A stretch of DNA of 6,037 nt from the NCBI GenBank assembly GCA_030705665.1, contig JAUZQA010000263.1, positions 1 to 6,037 on the forward strand, in the 5' to 3' direction. Position 1 is the stretch's first letter. Every line of letters begins with the position of its first letter. Shown one piece after another: positions 1-6,037 of this stretch. The DNA comes from Bacillota bacterium. Lineage in GTDB: Bacteria > Bacillota > Bacilli > Bacillales_B > DSM-18226. Under the pieces are notes generated by a model. The model searched no databases. It saw only the letters and a list, made by a program, of their open reading frames with translations, and was not told where the DNA came from. The position numbers and the translations under genes were made by a program.

Positions 1-1056
1 AAGTTATTTCAAACATTAACTGAATTACCTGGAGCTCCAGGTAATGAACATCTAGTAAGAAATTTCATGAGAGAACAATTATCTCTGTATTCAGACGAAA
101 TTGTTCAAGATAAACTAGGAAGTATTTTTGGAATCAAAAAAGGAACTGAAAATGGACCAACCGTTATGGTAGCAGGACATATGGATGAAGTTGGTTTTAT
201 GGTTACTGGGATAACAGATAATGGAATGCTGCGCTTTCAACCGCTAGGTGGTTGGTGGAGCCAGGTCTTGCTGGCACAGCGCGTGCAGATTATGACTGAT
301 AATGGTCCGATCATCGGTGTTATTGGTTCAATACCGCCACATTTGCTCGATGAGTCCAAAAAGAATAAACCAATGGAAATTAGTAATATGCTGATTGATA
401 TCGGAGCAGATGACAATGACGATGCCAAAAAGATTGGCATTAAACCCGGACAGCCTATTCTTCCAATTTGCCCATTTACTCCAATGGCCAATAAGAAAAA
501 AATTATGGCAAAGGCATGGGATAACCGTTATGGCTGCGGCCTTGCCATTGAGCTTTTAAAAGAGGTAAAAGACGAAACATTACCAAATACCCTTTATGCT
601 GGGGCAACCGTACAGGAAGAAGTTGGCCTAAGAGGTTCACAGACAGCAGCAAATATGATTAAACCTGATATCTTTTTTGCCCTTGATGCAAGTCCAGCGA
701 ATGATATGACTGGAAAAAAATCAGAATTTGGTCAGTTAGGAAAAGGAACTTTATTAAGAATCCTTGACCGAACAATGGTTACCCATCGAGGAATGAAAGA
801 ATTTGTCCTTGATACAGCCGAAAAGTACAACATCCCTTATCAATATTTTGTGTCACCAGGGGGAACAGATGCTGGCAAGGTGCACCTTTCAAATGAAGGT
901 GTACCAAGTGCCGTAATCGGTATTTGCTCGCGCTATATTCATACACATGCTTCGATTATTCACGTTGATGATTATGCTGCTGCGAAGGAACTAGTTGTCA
1001 AATTAGTCAAAGCTTGTGATCAGACTACCGTGGATACGATTAGAGCAAATTGCTAA
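1..1056 (+). CDS. ytoP: M42 family metallo-aminopeptidase YtoP (5' partial)
   Basis: The reading frame is open from base 1, beginning [17 protein letters not shown], so the true start lies a few codons left of the window and the ATG at 67 is internal. There are 351 residues here, against about 360 usual for the family. M42 enzymes are cytosolic, di-metal (Zn/Co) aminopeptidases that form large tetrahedral assemblies and remove N-terminal residues from peptides. Visible metal and catalytic positions, counted from the first codon in the window, are GHMDE (His60, Asp62), AWDNR (Asp174), QEEVGLRG (catalytic Glu206 and metal-binding Glu207), DAS (Asp229) and RYIHTH (His314). GGTDAG is also present. 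All expected active-site residues are intact. The neighbours match the B. subtilis ytoP-ytpP order except for an extra DUF84 gene. Substrate preference (glutamyl, deblocking or general) cannot be told from sequence. The family call is very secure. Confidence 0.95.
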   Translation, partial: KLFQTLTELPGAPGNEHLVRNFMREQLSLYSDEIVQDKLGSIFGIKKGTENGPTVMVAGHMDEVGFMVTGITDNGMLRFQPLGGWWSQVLLAQRVQIMTDNGPIIGVIGSIPPHLLDESKKNKPMEISNMLIDIGADDNDDAKKIGIKPGQPILPICPFTPMANKKKIMAKAWDNRYGCGLAIELLKEVKDETLPNTLYAGATVQEEVGLRGSQTAANMIKPDIFFALDASPANDMTGKKSEFGQLGKGTLLRILDRTMVTHRGMKEFVLDTAEKYNIPYQYFVSPGGTDAGKVHLSNEGVPSAVIGICSRYIHTHASIIHVDDYAAAKELVVKLVKACDQTTVDTIRANC

Positions 1057-1073
1057 TAATGAAAATAACGCTT

Positions 1074-1100
1074 AGGGGGCATTTCATTGCCTCCTTTTTT
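1074..1100 (+). terminator. Rho-independent terminator after ytoP
   Basis: GGGGGCA (1075-1081) pairs with TGCCTCC (1088-1094) with one G.T wobble, closed by A1074-T1095. The loop is six bases and a run of T reaches 1100. It lies 18 bases after the ytoP stop codon. It is also only about 10 bases before the ribosome binding site of the next gene, so it could act as a partial terminator or attenuator between the two. Confidence 0.75.
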
Positions 1101-1107
1101 CCTGTGT

Positions 1108-1118
1108 AGAGGAGAGGT
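1108..1118 (+). promoter_or_regulatory. Ribosome binding site fixing the DUF84 start
   Basis: AGAGGAGAGGT contains GGAG at 1111-1114, eight bases before the ATG at 1123. An in-frame TTG at 1087 lies inside the terminator hairpin with no Shine-Dalgarno sequence, so 1123 is preferred. The N-terminus from there (MKIIIGSKNPAKN) is where the family's proteins usually begin. Confidence 0.8.
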
Positions 1119-1122
1119 CAAA

Positions 1123-1650
1123 ATGAAAATTATTATTGGTTCCAAAAATCCAGCCAAAAATCAAGCTGTAAAAAATGCGTTTCATGATGGTAATTTTGAA
1201 TTTATTTCAATGGATATTCCCTCAGGCGTCAATGAACAGCCTTTCTCCGATGAAGAAACCATAAATGGAGCGATAAATCGTGCGGTTAATGCGTTACAAA
1301 AGGGAGAGGGTGTGATCGGAATTGGGCTTGAAGGGGGTGTCCAAGAATCTAGTCATGGTCTGCTGCTTTGTAACTGGGGAGCTCTTGCATCAAAAGACTT
1401 TGAACCCATCATTGCAGGTGGTGCAAGGATCTTGCTCCCAGAAGAAATCTCCCAAAGGCTTCGAGCAGGAGAAGAGCTGGGGCCTGTGATGGATGATTAT
1501 GCAAAAATGAAAAATGTGCGAAAGCACGAAGGGGCCATTGGGATATTTACGGATGGAGTCATTAATAGAGTTGAAATGTTTACACATATTATGAATTTGT
1601 TAGTTGGACAATATGATTATAAAAAAAGAATGAACGAACTAAGTGAATGA
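1123..1650 (+). CDS. DUF84 / YjjX-type inosine/xanthosine triphosphatase
   Basis: This is a 175-residue protein of the DUF84 (YjjX-like) family, related in fold to the ITPase/Maf/HAM1 group. Members hydrolyse non-canonical purine triphosphates such as ITP and XTP to keep deaminated bases out of nucleic acids. Seen here are the N-terminal nucleotide-binding signature SKNPAKNQAV (residues 7-16), the QPFSDEETINGAINRA block (39-54) with its conserved ET..GA..RA pattern, GIGLEGGV (66-73) with the likely metal-binding Glu70, and GPVMDDY (120-126). Near the C-terminus is the glycine-rich GAIGIFTDG segment. Length and motifs fit an intact enzyme. It sits between ytoP and ytpP, as I recall for the B. 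cereus group but not for B. subtilis 168. No promoter fits between the preceding terminator and the start codon, so expression probably relies on read-through from ytoP. The exact substrate is inferred from the family. Confidence 0.88.
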   Translation: MKIIIGSKNPAKNQAVKNAFHDGNFEFISMDIPSGVNEQPFSDEETINGAINRAVNALQKGEGVIGIGLEGGVQESSHGLLLCNWGALASKDFEPIIAGGARILLPEEISQRLRAGEELGPVMDDYAKMKNVRKHEGAIGIFTDGVINRVEMFTHIMNLLVGQYDYKKRMNELSE

Positions 1651-1755
1651 GTTTTTTTCAACAGGGATAATTAACAACTAGAATGAGGACAAGCAGTGTA
1701 AAGGAAGAAGCAAAAACCATGATGAATATGGTGAATTCTGTTAAGATTAGTATAT

Positions 1756-1761
1756 AGGAGG
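1756..1761 (+). promoter_or_regulatory. Ribosome binding site fixing the ytpP start
   Basis: A perfect AGGAGG lies one base before the ATG at 1763 but seven bases before the in-frame ATG at 1769. The second spacing is the functional one, so translation should start at 1769 (MKNLETMEQ). Confidence 0.8.
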
Positions 1762-1768
1762 TATGGAT

Positions 1769-2083
1769 ATGAAAAATCTAGAGACAATGGAACAATTCGA
1801 ACAATTAAAAAATGATGGAAAACATATATTTTTATTTTCTGCCGGGTGGTGCCCTGATTGCAGATTTATCGATCCATTTATGCCTGAAGTGGAAACAAAA
1901 TTTAGTGAATACACTTTTGTGCATGTTGATCGAGATGATTTTATCGATTTGTGTCAGCAGCTTGATGTATATGGAATTCCAAGCTTTTTAGCCTATGAAA
2001 ATGGAAAAGAATTAGGCCGCTTTGTCAGCAAGGATCGTAAAACACAAGAGGAAATTGAATCCTTCATTAATGGATTAAAATAG
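1769..2083 (+). CDS. ytpP: Thioredoxin-like protein YtpP
   Basis: This is a 104-residue single-domain thioredoxin-fold protein, close to the usual length of YtpP and thioredoxins. The active-site motif is WCPDC, with cysteines at residues 28 and 31 rather than the WCGPC of TrxA. The cis-proline loop is YGIPSF, with Pro71. There is no signal peptide or membrane segment, so it should act in the cytoplasm as a thiol-disulfide reductant or exchanger. Both redox cysteines are present, so it is probably active, but its partner proteins cannot be read from sequence. A third cysteine (Cys62) lies outside the motif. The start at 1769 is chosen for spacing to AGGAGG. The gene is separated from the DUF84 gene by about 118 bases with no strong promoter; the best -10-like word is TAGAAT at 1679-1684, with a poor -35. 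It ends in a strong terminator. Confidence 0.92.
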   Translation: MKNLETMEQFEQLKNDGKHIFLFSAGWCPDCRFIDPFMPEVETKFSEYTFVHVDRDDFIDLCQQLDVYGIPSFLAYENGKELGRFVSKDRKTQEEIESFINGLK

Positions 2084-2090
2084 TACAACT

Positions 2091-2123
2091 TGGGGTTGTC
2101 TTCTTTGAGACAGCCCCATTTTT
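2091..2123 (+). terminator. Rho-independent terminator after ytpP
   Basis: GGGGTTGTC (2092-2100) pairs with GACAGCCCC (2109-2117) with one wobble, extended by T2091-A2118. The loop is eight bases, followed by TTTTT at 2119-2123. It begins eight bases after the ytpP stop. Confidence 0.9.
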
Positions 2124-2132
2124 ATGTAAAAT
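2105..2132 (+). promoter_or_regulatory. Likely sigma-A promoter of ytpQ
   Basis: TTGAGA (2105-2110, 5/6 to TTGACA) and TAAAAT (2127-2132, 5/6 to TATAAT) are separated by 16 bases. Transcription would start near 2139, giving a leader of about 25 bases. The -35 box and spacer lie within the loop and 3' arm of the ytpP terminator, so ytpQ can be transcribed independently of the genes upstream. This is predicted from sequence only. Confidence 0.55.
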
Positions 2133-2163
2133 AGAGATAATGTTCCTTTTAAGGAGAGATTAA

Positions 2164-2967
2164 ATGACGAAGATGGATAGTATCACAATGAAAAAAAGGT
2201 TGGAAGCTAGGTTAGCAGGGGATGACCGATTAATCATTTATGATCGGGAAAAGGATACACTGAGAATTGAAAGCAAGCTGACCAAAAAGGGAATTACGGT
2301 TTCCCTTCCAGGGATCATTGCAAAATGGCATACTGAAAAAGATAAAGCTATCGATGAAGTAGTCTATTATGTGGAGGAAGGACTTCATGCGATGGTGGAT
2401 GAAGTACAATTAGCAGATCATGAGAAAAAAATATACCCTGTCATTCGTTCTGCCTCATTTCCTAGTGAATCAGAGGAAGGGGTCTCGTTTTTATTTGACG
2501 AACATACGGCAGAGACAAGGATCTACTATGCCTTTGATATGGGTAAAACCTATCGTTTAATTGATACCCGCTTGATGGATAAGGAAGGCTGGACAGCAAA
2601 TAGAATAAGGGAAATTGCTTTATTCAATGTACGATCACTTTCAACCGAAATGAAAGAGGATCATGTTGCCGATAATGTTTTTTATTTTTTAAATACAAAT
2701 GATGGCTATGATGCAAGCCGAATTTTAAATAAAGGGCTTTTAAATAAAATAGAAAAGCAAATAACCGGGACAATGGTTCTGGCGTTGCCCCATCAGGATG
2801 TACTGATTATAGCGGATATCCGTAATAATACAGGCTATGATGTACTCGCCCAAATGGCGATGAGCTTTTTTGCCAGTGGCCGTGTTCCGATCACCGCACT
2901 ATCTTTTTTATATGAAAATGGAGAACTTGAACCAATTTTTATTTTAGGGAAAAATAAAAAACAATGA
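2164..2967 (+). CDS. ytpQ: DUF1444 family protein YtpQ
   Basis: This 267-residue protein has the length and overall sequence of B. subtilis YtpQ (DUF1444). The function of the family is not known to me. Family-like blocks are [11 protein letters not shown] near residue 27, IIAKWH, the PVIRSASFP segment, [31 protein letters not shown], and a C-terminal run [18 protein letters not shown] continuing to [17 protein letters not shown]. There is no signal peptide or membrane segment, so it is probably cytosolic. The ATG at 2164 is preceded by AAGGAGAG (2151-2158) at good spacing. The gene has its own likely promoter and a terminator directly after it, so it appears to be a single-gene unit. In B. 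subtilis it is followed by ytpR, which is absent here. Confidence 0.92.
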   Translation: MTKMDSITMKKRLEARLAGDDRLIIYDREKDTLRIESKLTKKGITVSLPGIIAKWHTEKDKAIDEVVYYVEEGLHAMVDEVQLADHEKKIYPVIRSASFPSESEEGVSFLFDEHTAETRIYYAFDMGKTYRLIDTRLMDKEGWTANRIREIALFNVRSLSTEMKEDHVADNVFYFLNTNDGYDASRILNKGLLNKIEKQITGTMVLALPHQDVLIIADIRNNTGYDVLAQMAMSFFASGRVPITALSFLYENGELEPIFILGKNKKQ

Positions 2968-2974
2968 ATGCTGC

Positions 2975-3003
2975 AAAGGATCACACAATAGTGGTCCTTT
3001 TTT
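2975..3003 (+). terminator. Rho-independent terminator after ytpQ
   Basis: AAAGGATCAC (2975-2984) pairs with GTGGTCCTTT (2991-3000) with one T.G wobble. The loop is ACAATA and the T run extends to 3003. It starts eight bases after the ytpQ stop and separates ytpQ from sftA. Confidence 0.88.
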
Positions 3004-3038
3004 CCATTTTTTCGGCCGTTAGAACTATTCTTTTAATT

Positions 3039-3070
3039 TTGGTCGAATTATTATTAAAAACTGATAAAAT
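3039..3070 (+). promoter_or_regulatory. Candidate extended -10 promoter of sftA
   Basis: TGATAAAAT (3062-3070) is an extended -10 element (TGN before TAAAAT). No good -35 is correctly spaced: TTGGTC (3039-3044) sits 20 bases upstream, and TCGAAT (3043-3048) has a 16-base spacer but only three matching bases. Transcription would start near 3077, about 25 bases before the TTG start. The terminator upstream makes a local promoter necessary. Confidence 0.45.
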
Positions 3071-3086
3071 AGAATGATAGTAACAT

Positions 3087-3098
3087 AGAAAGAGTGAT
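3087..3098 (+). promoter_or_regulatory. Ribosome binding site fixing the sftA TTG start
   Basis: AGAAAGAGTGAT resembles the full anti-16S sequence AGAAAGGAGGTGAT with two G missing. The GTGAT part gives normal spacing to TTG at 3103. The in-frame GTG at 3094 lies within this site and would be too close to it. The protein from TTG begins MSWIQNFF, similar to the N-terminus of known SftA proteins. Confidence 0.65.
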
Positions 3099-3102
3099 TT
3101 TT

Positions 3103-5625
3103 TTGAGTTGGATCCAAAATTTTTTTGAAAGGTTTAAAAAAGAGGAGGAAGCTGTACAACACGAAGTACATACAAATAAACCCAGCATTCAACTAAAAAG
3201 GCAGCATCCTGTTAATAAGGATTTAGATGCAAGAATTACCTATCAATATCCAAAAGGACAATTTAGGTTCCCGGTTATCCCAGATGAGAAAAAAACTATC
3301 CGCCATGAAAAAGAGCATGTGGAAGTGAAAAAGCAATCGAAGAATCGAGTTCAATCACAAAGGGAATCAGTACAAAAGCTCCAAAAAGAAGTGGTTAAAC
3401 CGAAGAAAGTTCCGCTAGAAAAGATTCATAGCAGCGGGCCGTTTCGTCCAACTGAAATTCCTTCCCCAGTCTTTGGATTCAATCGTCCAAAGGAGACTGT
3501 GGTAGAGTATGAACTTAGTCATTTTACAATAAATGAACAGAGCCACGAAGATGCTGTGCTGATGAAGGATATTAAAGGAATAATGGAATCTGAACCGATT
3601 GCATCTATTGATCGTGAGGAGATTATCCAGGAAAATGAGGAAGTTTTGGATAATGCTGAAAGCGTGTATCATGAGCCGGCTGATTCAAAACTGGATAATG
3701 AAACGATCCAGAATGATTCAGTGTTAGATAAACTATTATTTGAGCTTGAAACCGAAGAGGAAGAGCTAGTGGATTCGCTGGAAAATGATGATGAAATCAA
3801 CATAATCGAACAGGTCCAAACAGAAGCGGAATTAGCTTCTGCGGAAGTGGCAGCAGCCATCACAGCCGAACAACTCCCAATTGAAAATAGTGAAACTGAT
3901 GAGGAAATAGACGAGGAATTCCCAGAGGCAGCCGATCAAATAAAAAATGATGAAATCGAATTAAGTACAAGTAAAGAAGAACCTGAACAAATTGGTGAAG
4001 AGCTAGAACCTGAGAAGCAGCAACGAAAACATCTGCCTTTTAATGTCATGATGTTGAAACAGGATAAACGAAAATGGGAGGAGAAAAGGCGGCAGACGGA
4101 GAAACCAAGTATTTCTCACCAAACTGTCCCTTCCTTACCAGTTGAAGAGGCAGTTTCTAAAATAGAAACAAACGTTAATGAAGTGACTGCAAGCTCACAA
4201 GAAGGCAGCTATGTATTTCCTGCTTTTAATTTGTTAGACCCGCCTATTGTGATTGAAACAGATGCAGACTGGCTTAAGGAGCAGGAAAATCTTTTAAATC
4301 AGACTTTAGAGAATTTTAATGTGGGTGCAAAGGTCGTTAATATTACCCAAGGTCCATCTGTTACAAGATTTGAGGTTCACCCTGAACCGGGTGTAAAGGT
4401 AAATAAGGTCACGAATCTAACAGATGATATTAAATTAAGCCTTGCAGCCAGAGATATCCGAATGGAGGCACCAATTCCCGGAAAACATACAATCGGGATT
4501 GAAGTGCCAAACCAAAAATCAAGACCTGTGCAAATAAGTGAAATTGTTCAAAGTCATGTTTTTCATGAGTCGGCATCGCCATTGACTGCTGTATTAGGAT
4601 TAGATATTTCAGGGAAACCGATTGTAACAGATTTAAAGAAAATGCCGCATGGGTTAATTGCTGGGGCAACTGGTTCCGGAAAAAGTGTTTGTATCAATAC
4701 AATTTTAGTAAGCTTATTGTATAAAGCGAGTCCAGATGATTTGAAACTATTATTAATTGATCCTAAGATGGTTGAATTAGCTCCATATAATCGAATTCCC
4801 CACCTTGTTAGTCCAGTAATCACAGATGTAAAAGCGGCAACTGCGTCTTTAAAGTGGGCTGTAGACGAAATGGAGAGGCGCTATGAGCTATTTGCTCACA
4901 CAGGGGTTCGTGATATTAACAGATTTAATCAATTAGCGATGGAGCATAAACGATATTCCGATAAGCTGCCGTTTATTGTGATTGTGATCGATGAATTGGC
5001 AGATTTAATGATGATGTCTCCAGCAGATGTTGAGGAAGCCATTTGCAGAATTGCCCAAAAAGCCAGAGCTTGTGGAATCCATCTCATTATTGCCACCCAG
5101 AGACCTTCTGTGGATGTCATAACAGGACTTATTAAGGCTAATATACCAACTCGGATCGCCTTTTCTGTTTCATCTCAAGTCGATTCACGAACAATTATTG
5201 ATATTGGCGGGGCAGAGAAACTGCTGGGCCGGGGGGATATGTTATTCCTGGAAAATGGGTCATCTAAACCGGTAAGGCTGCAAGGTACGTTTGTATCTGA
5301 TGATGAAATTGACCTTGTTGTGGCACACGTAAGAGAACAGCAAGAGCCCAATTATTTGTTTGAGCAGGAAGAGCTGTTAAAAAAGGCACAAATCTCTGAG
5401 GAAGAGGATGAACTTTTCTACGAAGCCTGTGAATTTGTTGTTGATCAGTCTAGTGCATCAACATCAAGCCTGCAGCGAAGGTTCAAAATTGGCTATAATC
5501 GGGCAGCCAGACTAATGGAAATGATGGAGCAGCAAGGCTATATCTCCAGTGCCAAAGGAAGTAAACCGAGAGATGTTCTTATTACCTCAGCCGACCTGGA
5601 AACCATTCAAGAAAATGGTATCTAA
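3103..5625 (+). CDS. sftA: DNA translocase SftA (soluble FtsK/SpoIIIE family)
   Basis: This 840-residue cytosolic, hexameric ATP-driven DNA pump associates with the division septum and moves chromosomal DNA away before closure. It has no membrane helices, unlike SpoIIIE. Order: an amphipathic N-terminus (MSWIQNFFERF), a basic stretch, a conserved-looking patch at 112-129 (GPF...FNRP), a highly acidic low-complexity linker at about 147-306, and a second patch at 310-322 (HLPFNVMMLKQDK). Then come the FtsK alpha domain from about 370, the RecA-like beta domain with Walker A GATGSGKS (521-528) and Walker B IVIVIDE (Asp630, Glu631), and a C-terminal winged-helix gamma domain (about 768-835) that reads polar DNA sequences. 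The motor is complete. It is shorter than the roughly 950 residues of B. subtilis SftA, the difference lying in the linker. Start TTG 3103 is chosen from the ribosome binding site and the family N-terminus. It is flanked by ytpQ upstream and probably murC downstream. Confidence 0.95.
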   Translation: MSWIQNFFERFKKEEEAVQHEVHTNKPSIQLKRQHPVNKDLDARITYQYPKGQFRFPVIPDEKKTIRHEKEHVEVKKQSKNRVQSQRESVQKLQKEVVKPKKVPLEKIHSSGPFRPTEIPSPVFGFNRPKETVVEYELSHFTINEQSHEDAVLMKDIKGIMESEPIASIDREEIIQENEEVLDNAESVYHEPADSKLDNETIQNDSVLDKLLFELETEEEELVDSLENDDEINIIEQVQTEAELASAEVAAAITAEQLPIENSETDEEIDEEFPEAADQIKNDEIELSTSKEEPEQIGEELEPEKQQRKHLPFNVMMLKQDKRKWEEKRRQTEKPSISHQTVPSLPVEEAVSKIETNVNEVTASSQEGSYVFPAFNLLDPPIVIETDADWLKEQENLLNQTLENFNVGAKVVNITQGPSVTRFEVHPEPGVKVNKVTNLTDDIKLSLAARDIRMEAPIPGKHTIGIEVPNQKSRPVQISEIVQSHVFHESASPLTAVLGLDISGKPIVTDLKKMPHGLIAGATGSGKSVCINTILVSLLYKASPDDLKLLLIDPKMVELAPYNRIPHLVSPVITDVKAATASLKWAVDEMERRYELFAHTGVRDINRFNQLAMEHKRYSDKLPFIVIVIDELADLMMMSPADVEEAICRIAQKARACGIHLIIATQRPSVDVITGLIKANIPTRIAFSVSSQVDSRTIIDIGGAEKLLGRGDMLFLENGSSKPVRLQGTFVSDDEIDLVVAHVREQQEPNYLFEQEELLKKAQISEEEDELFYEACEFVVDQSSASTSSLQRRFKIGYNRAARLMEMMEQQGYISSAKGSKPRDVLITSADLETIQENGI

Positions 5626-5664
5626 ATGTTGGTTGTATTAAAGGAAATTGTTGATTTTTTATTT

Positions 5665-5796
5665 CTGTTGATTGGAGCGAAAGGCACTTGACTCCTGCGG
5701 GAGTACGGGGCTGGGGAGACCCCACAGGCGCTTCAGCGCCGAGGAGGCTCCCCGGCTCGCCCGCGGAAAGCAAGTGCCTGGAGCGGAAATCAACAG
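5665..5796. repeat. GC-rich 132-bp inverted-repeat element, Bacillaceae type
   Basis: The ends match as inverted repeats: CTGTTGATT (5665-5673) with AATCAACAG (5788-5796), then GGCACTTG (5683-5690) with CAAGTGCC (5771-5778), separated by a 9 x 9 internal loop. Inside are a small hairpin ACTCC-TGCG-GGAGT (5691-5704), a 9-bp helix pairing 5710-5718 with 5748-5756, and an apical hairpin GGCGC-TTCA-GCGCC (5727-5740). It is far richer in GC than its flanks. From memory, very similar sequences (TTGGAGCG..., ACTCCTGCGGGA, GACCCCACAGGCGC, GAGGAGGCTC, GGAGCGGAAATCAAC) recur between genes in many Bacillaceae genomes. I cannot give an established name. It may be a REP- or MITE-like element or encode a structured RNA. 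Confidence 0.8.
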
Positions 5797-5935
5797 ACTA
5801 ATTTAACGCAACTAAACTGTTAATGATAGGCTCTAATTGTCAATAATAGAAATAAAAGGTTAATTAAGCGTATTTTTCAAGCTGGAAAAAAACTGCTATT
5901 AAAAAAACTGTTCGATAGTTTTCATGATGGAATAG

Positions 5936-5944
5936 TGCTATAAT
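5936..5944 (+). promoter_or_regulatory. Extended -10 promoter for a gene beyond the window
   Basis: TGCTATAAT is a perfect extended -10 (TGN plus TATAAT). No good -35 is found at 16-18 bases upstream. Transcription would begin near 5951 and run right, leaving at least 85 untranslated bases before the window ends. In B. subtilis, murC lies downstream of sftA, so this may be its promoter (inference). Confidence 0.5.
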
Positions 5945-6037
5945 ATCTAAATGTGATTTCAATAAAAAATGTAAGAATAAAATTTATTAAATTAAACATG
6001 TCTATTTGAAACTTTGATATTGCCCAAGTTTTCCTAA

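Larger units (their letters stand above)
5626..6037. other. Gene-free region downstream of sftA
   Basis: No credible coding sequence is present on either strand in these 412 bases. The first part holds the GC-rich inverted-repeat element at 5665-5796. The rest (5797-6037) is very AT-rich, with stop codons in all frames at short intervals, a cluster of short repeats and dyads at 5873-5922, and an extended -10 promoter at 5936-5944. It is probably the upstream region of the next gene, beyond the window. No clear T-tract terminator follows sftA, so the repeat element may take that role. Confidence 0.7.

Noticed and set aside
1637..1658. T-run after the DUF84 stop as a possible terminator.
   Set aside because: Only a four-base AACT/AGTT stem can be drawn before the T-run, too weak for a Rho-independent terminator.
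1683..1757. 24-codon open frame (MRTSSVKEEAK...) whose TAG stop overlaps the ytpP Shine-Dalgarno, a possible leader peptide.
   Set aside because: There is no ribosome binding site before its ATG, no recognisable sequence or codon run suggesting attenuation, and the length is within chance expectation.
5649..5673. Two copies of TGTTGATT (5649-5656 and 5666-5673) as a target-site duplication of the repeat element.
   Set aside because: The second copy is the element's own terminal repeat and no matching copy flanks the other side in the same orientation, so it does not fit a duplicated target.
5626..5691. 21-codon hydrophobic open frame (MLVVLKEIVDFL...) whose ATG directly follows the sftA stop and whose end runs into the repeat element.
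   Set aside because: No Shine-Dalgarno is seen, it is very short, and it depends on the repeat for its last codons. It is likely chance, though a gene start cut off by the repeat cannot be excluded.
5582..5773. Minus-strand open frame of 63 codons across the end of sftA and the repeat.
   Set aside because: It is produced by the GC-rich repeat and antisense sftA, has no ribosome binding site, and matches no family.
5865..5895. Possible CodY-type operator around the TTTTTC...GAAAAA dyad.
   Set aside because: The half-sites are six bases apart, whereas the CodY consensus AATTTTCWGAAAATT has them nearly adjacent.

Overview
The window reads as low-GC Gram-positive DNA, most likely from a member of the Bacillaceae (Bacillus, Neobacillus or a relative). 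The reasons are AT-rich DNA, strong AGGAGG-type ribosome binding sites, stem-loop plus T-tract terminators after most genes, and a gene set matching the ytoP-ytpP-ytpQ-sftA segment of the Bacillus chromosome. All recognisable genes lie on the + strand. No accessory island, phage, transposase or CRISPR array was seen.

Layout: (1) 1-1056 is the M42 metallo-aminopeptidase YtoP, cut at its 5' end by the window edge. It is followed by a hairpin terminator at 1074-1100. (2) 1123-1650 is a DUF84/YjjX-type inosine/xanthosine triphosphatase whose ribosome binding site starts only a few bases after that terminator. (3) 1769-2083 is the thioredoxin-like protein YtpP, followed by a strong terminator. A good sigma-A-like promoter overlaps this terminator and leads into (4) 2164-2967, YtpQ (DUF1444), which ends in another terminator. 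(5) 3103-5625 is SftA, the soluble septum-associated FtsK-type DNA translocase, with an extended -10 promoter in front and a TTG start. (6) 5626-6037 has no gene. It holds a GC-rich 132-bp inverted-repeat element (5665-5796) and then an AT-rich leader with clustered short repeats and an extended -10 promoter at 5936-5944, probably serving a gene beyond the right edge (murC follows sftA in B. subtilis).

The genes do not form one pathway. YtoP trims peptides, the DUF84 enzyme cleans the nucleotide pool, YtpP is a thiol-disulfide protein, YtpQ is uncharacterised, and SftA clears chromosomal DNA from the closing septum. The terminators divide the segment into short units rather than one operon.

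I do not see a convincing undescribed system. The points most worth checking are the structured repeat after sftA, the absence of ytpR between ytpQ and sftA, the terminator pressed against the DUF84 ribosome binding site, and the repeat cluster upstream of the last promoter.
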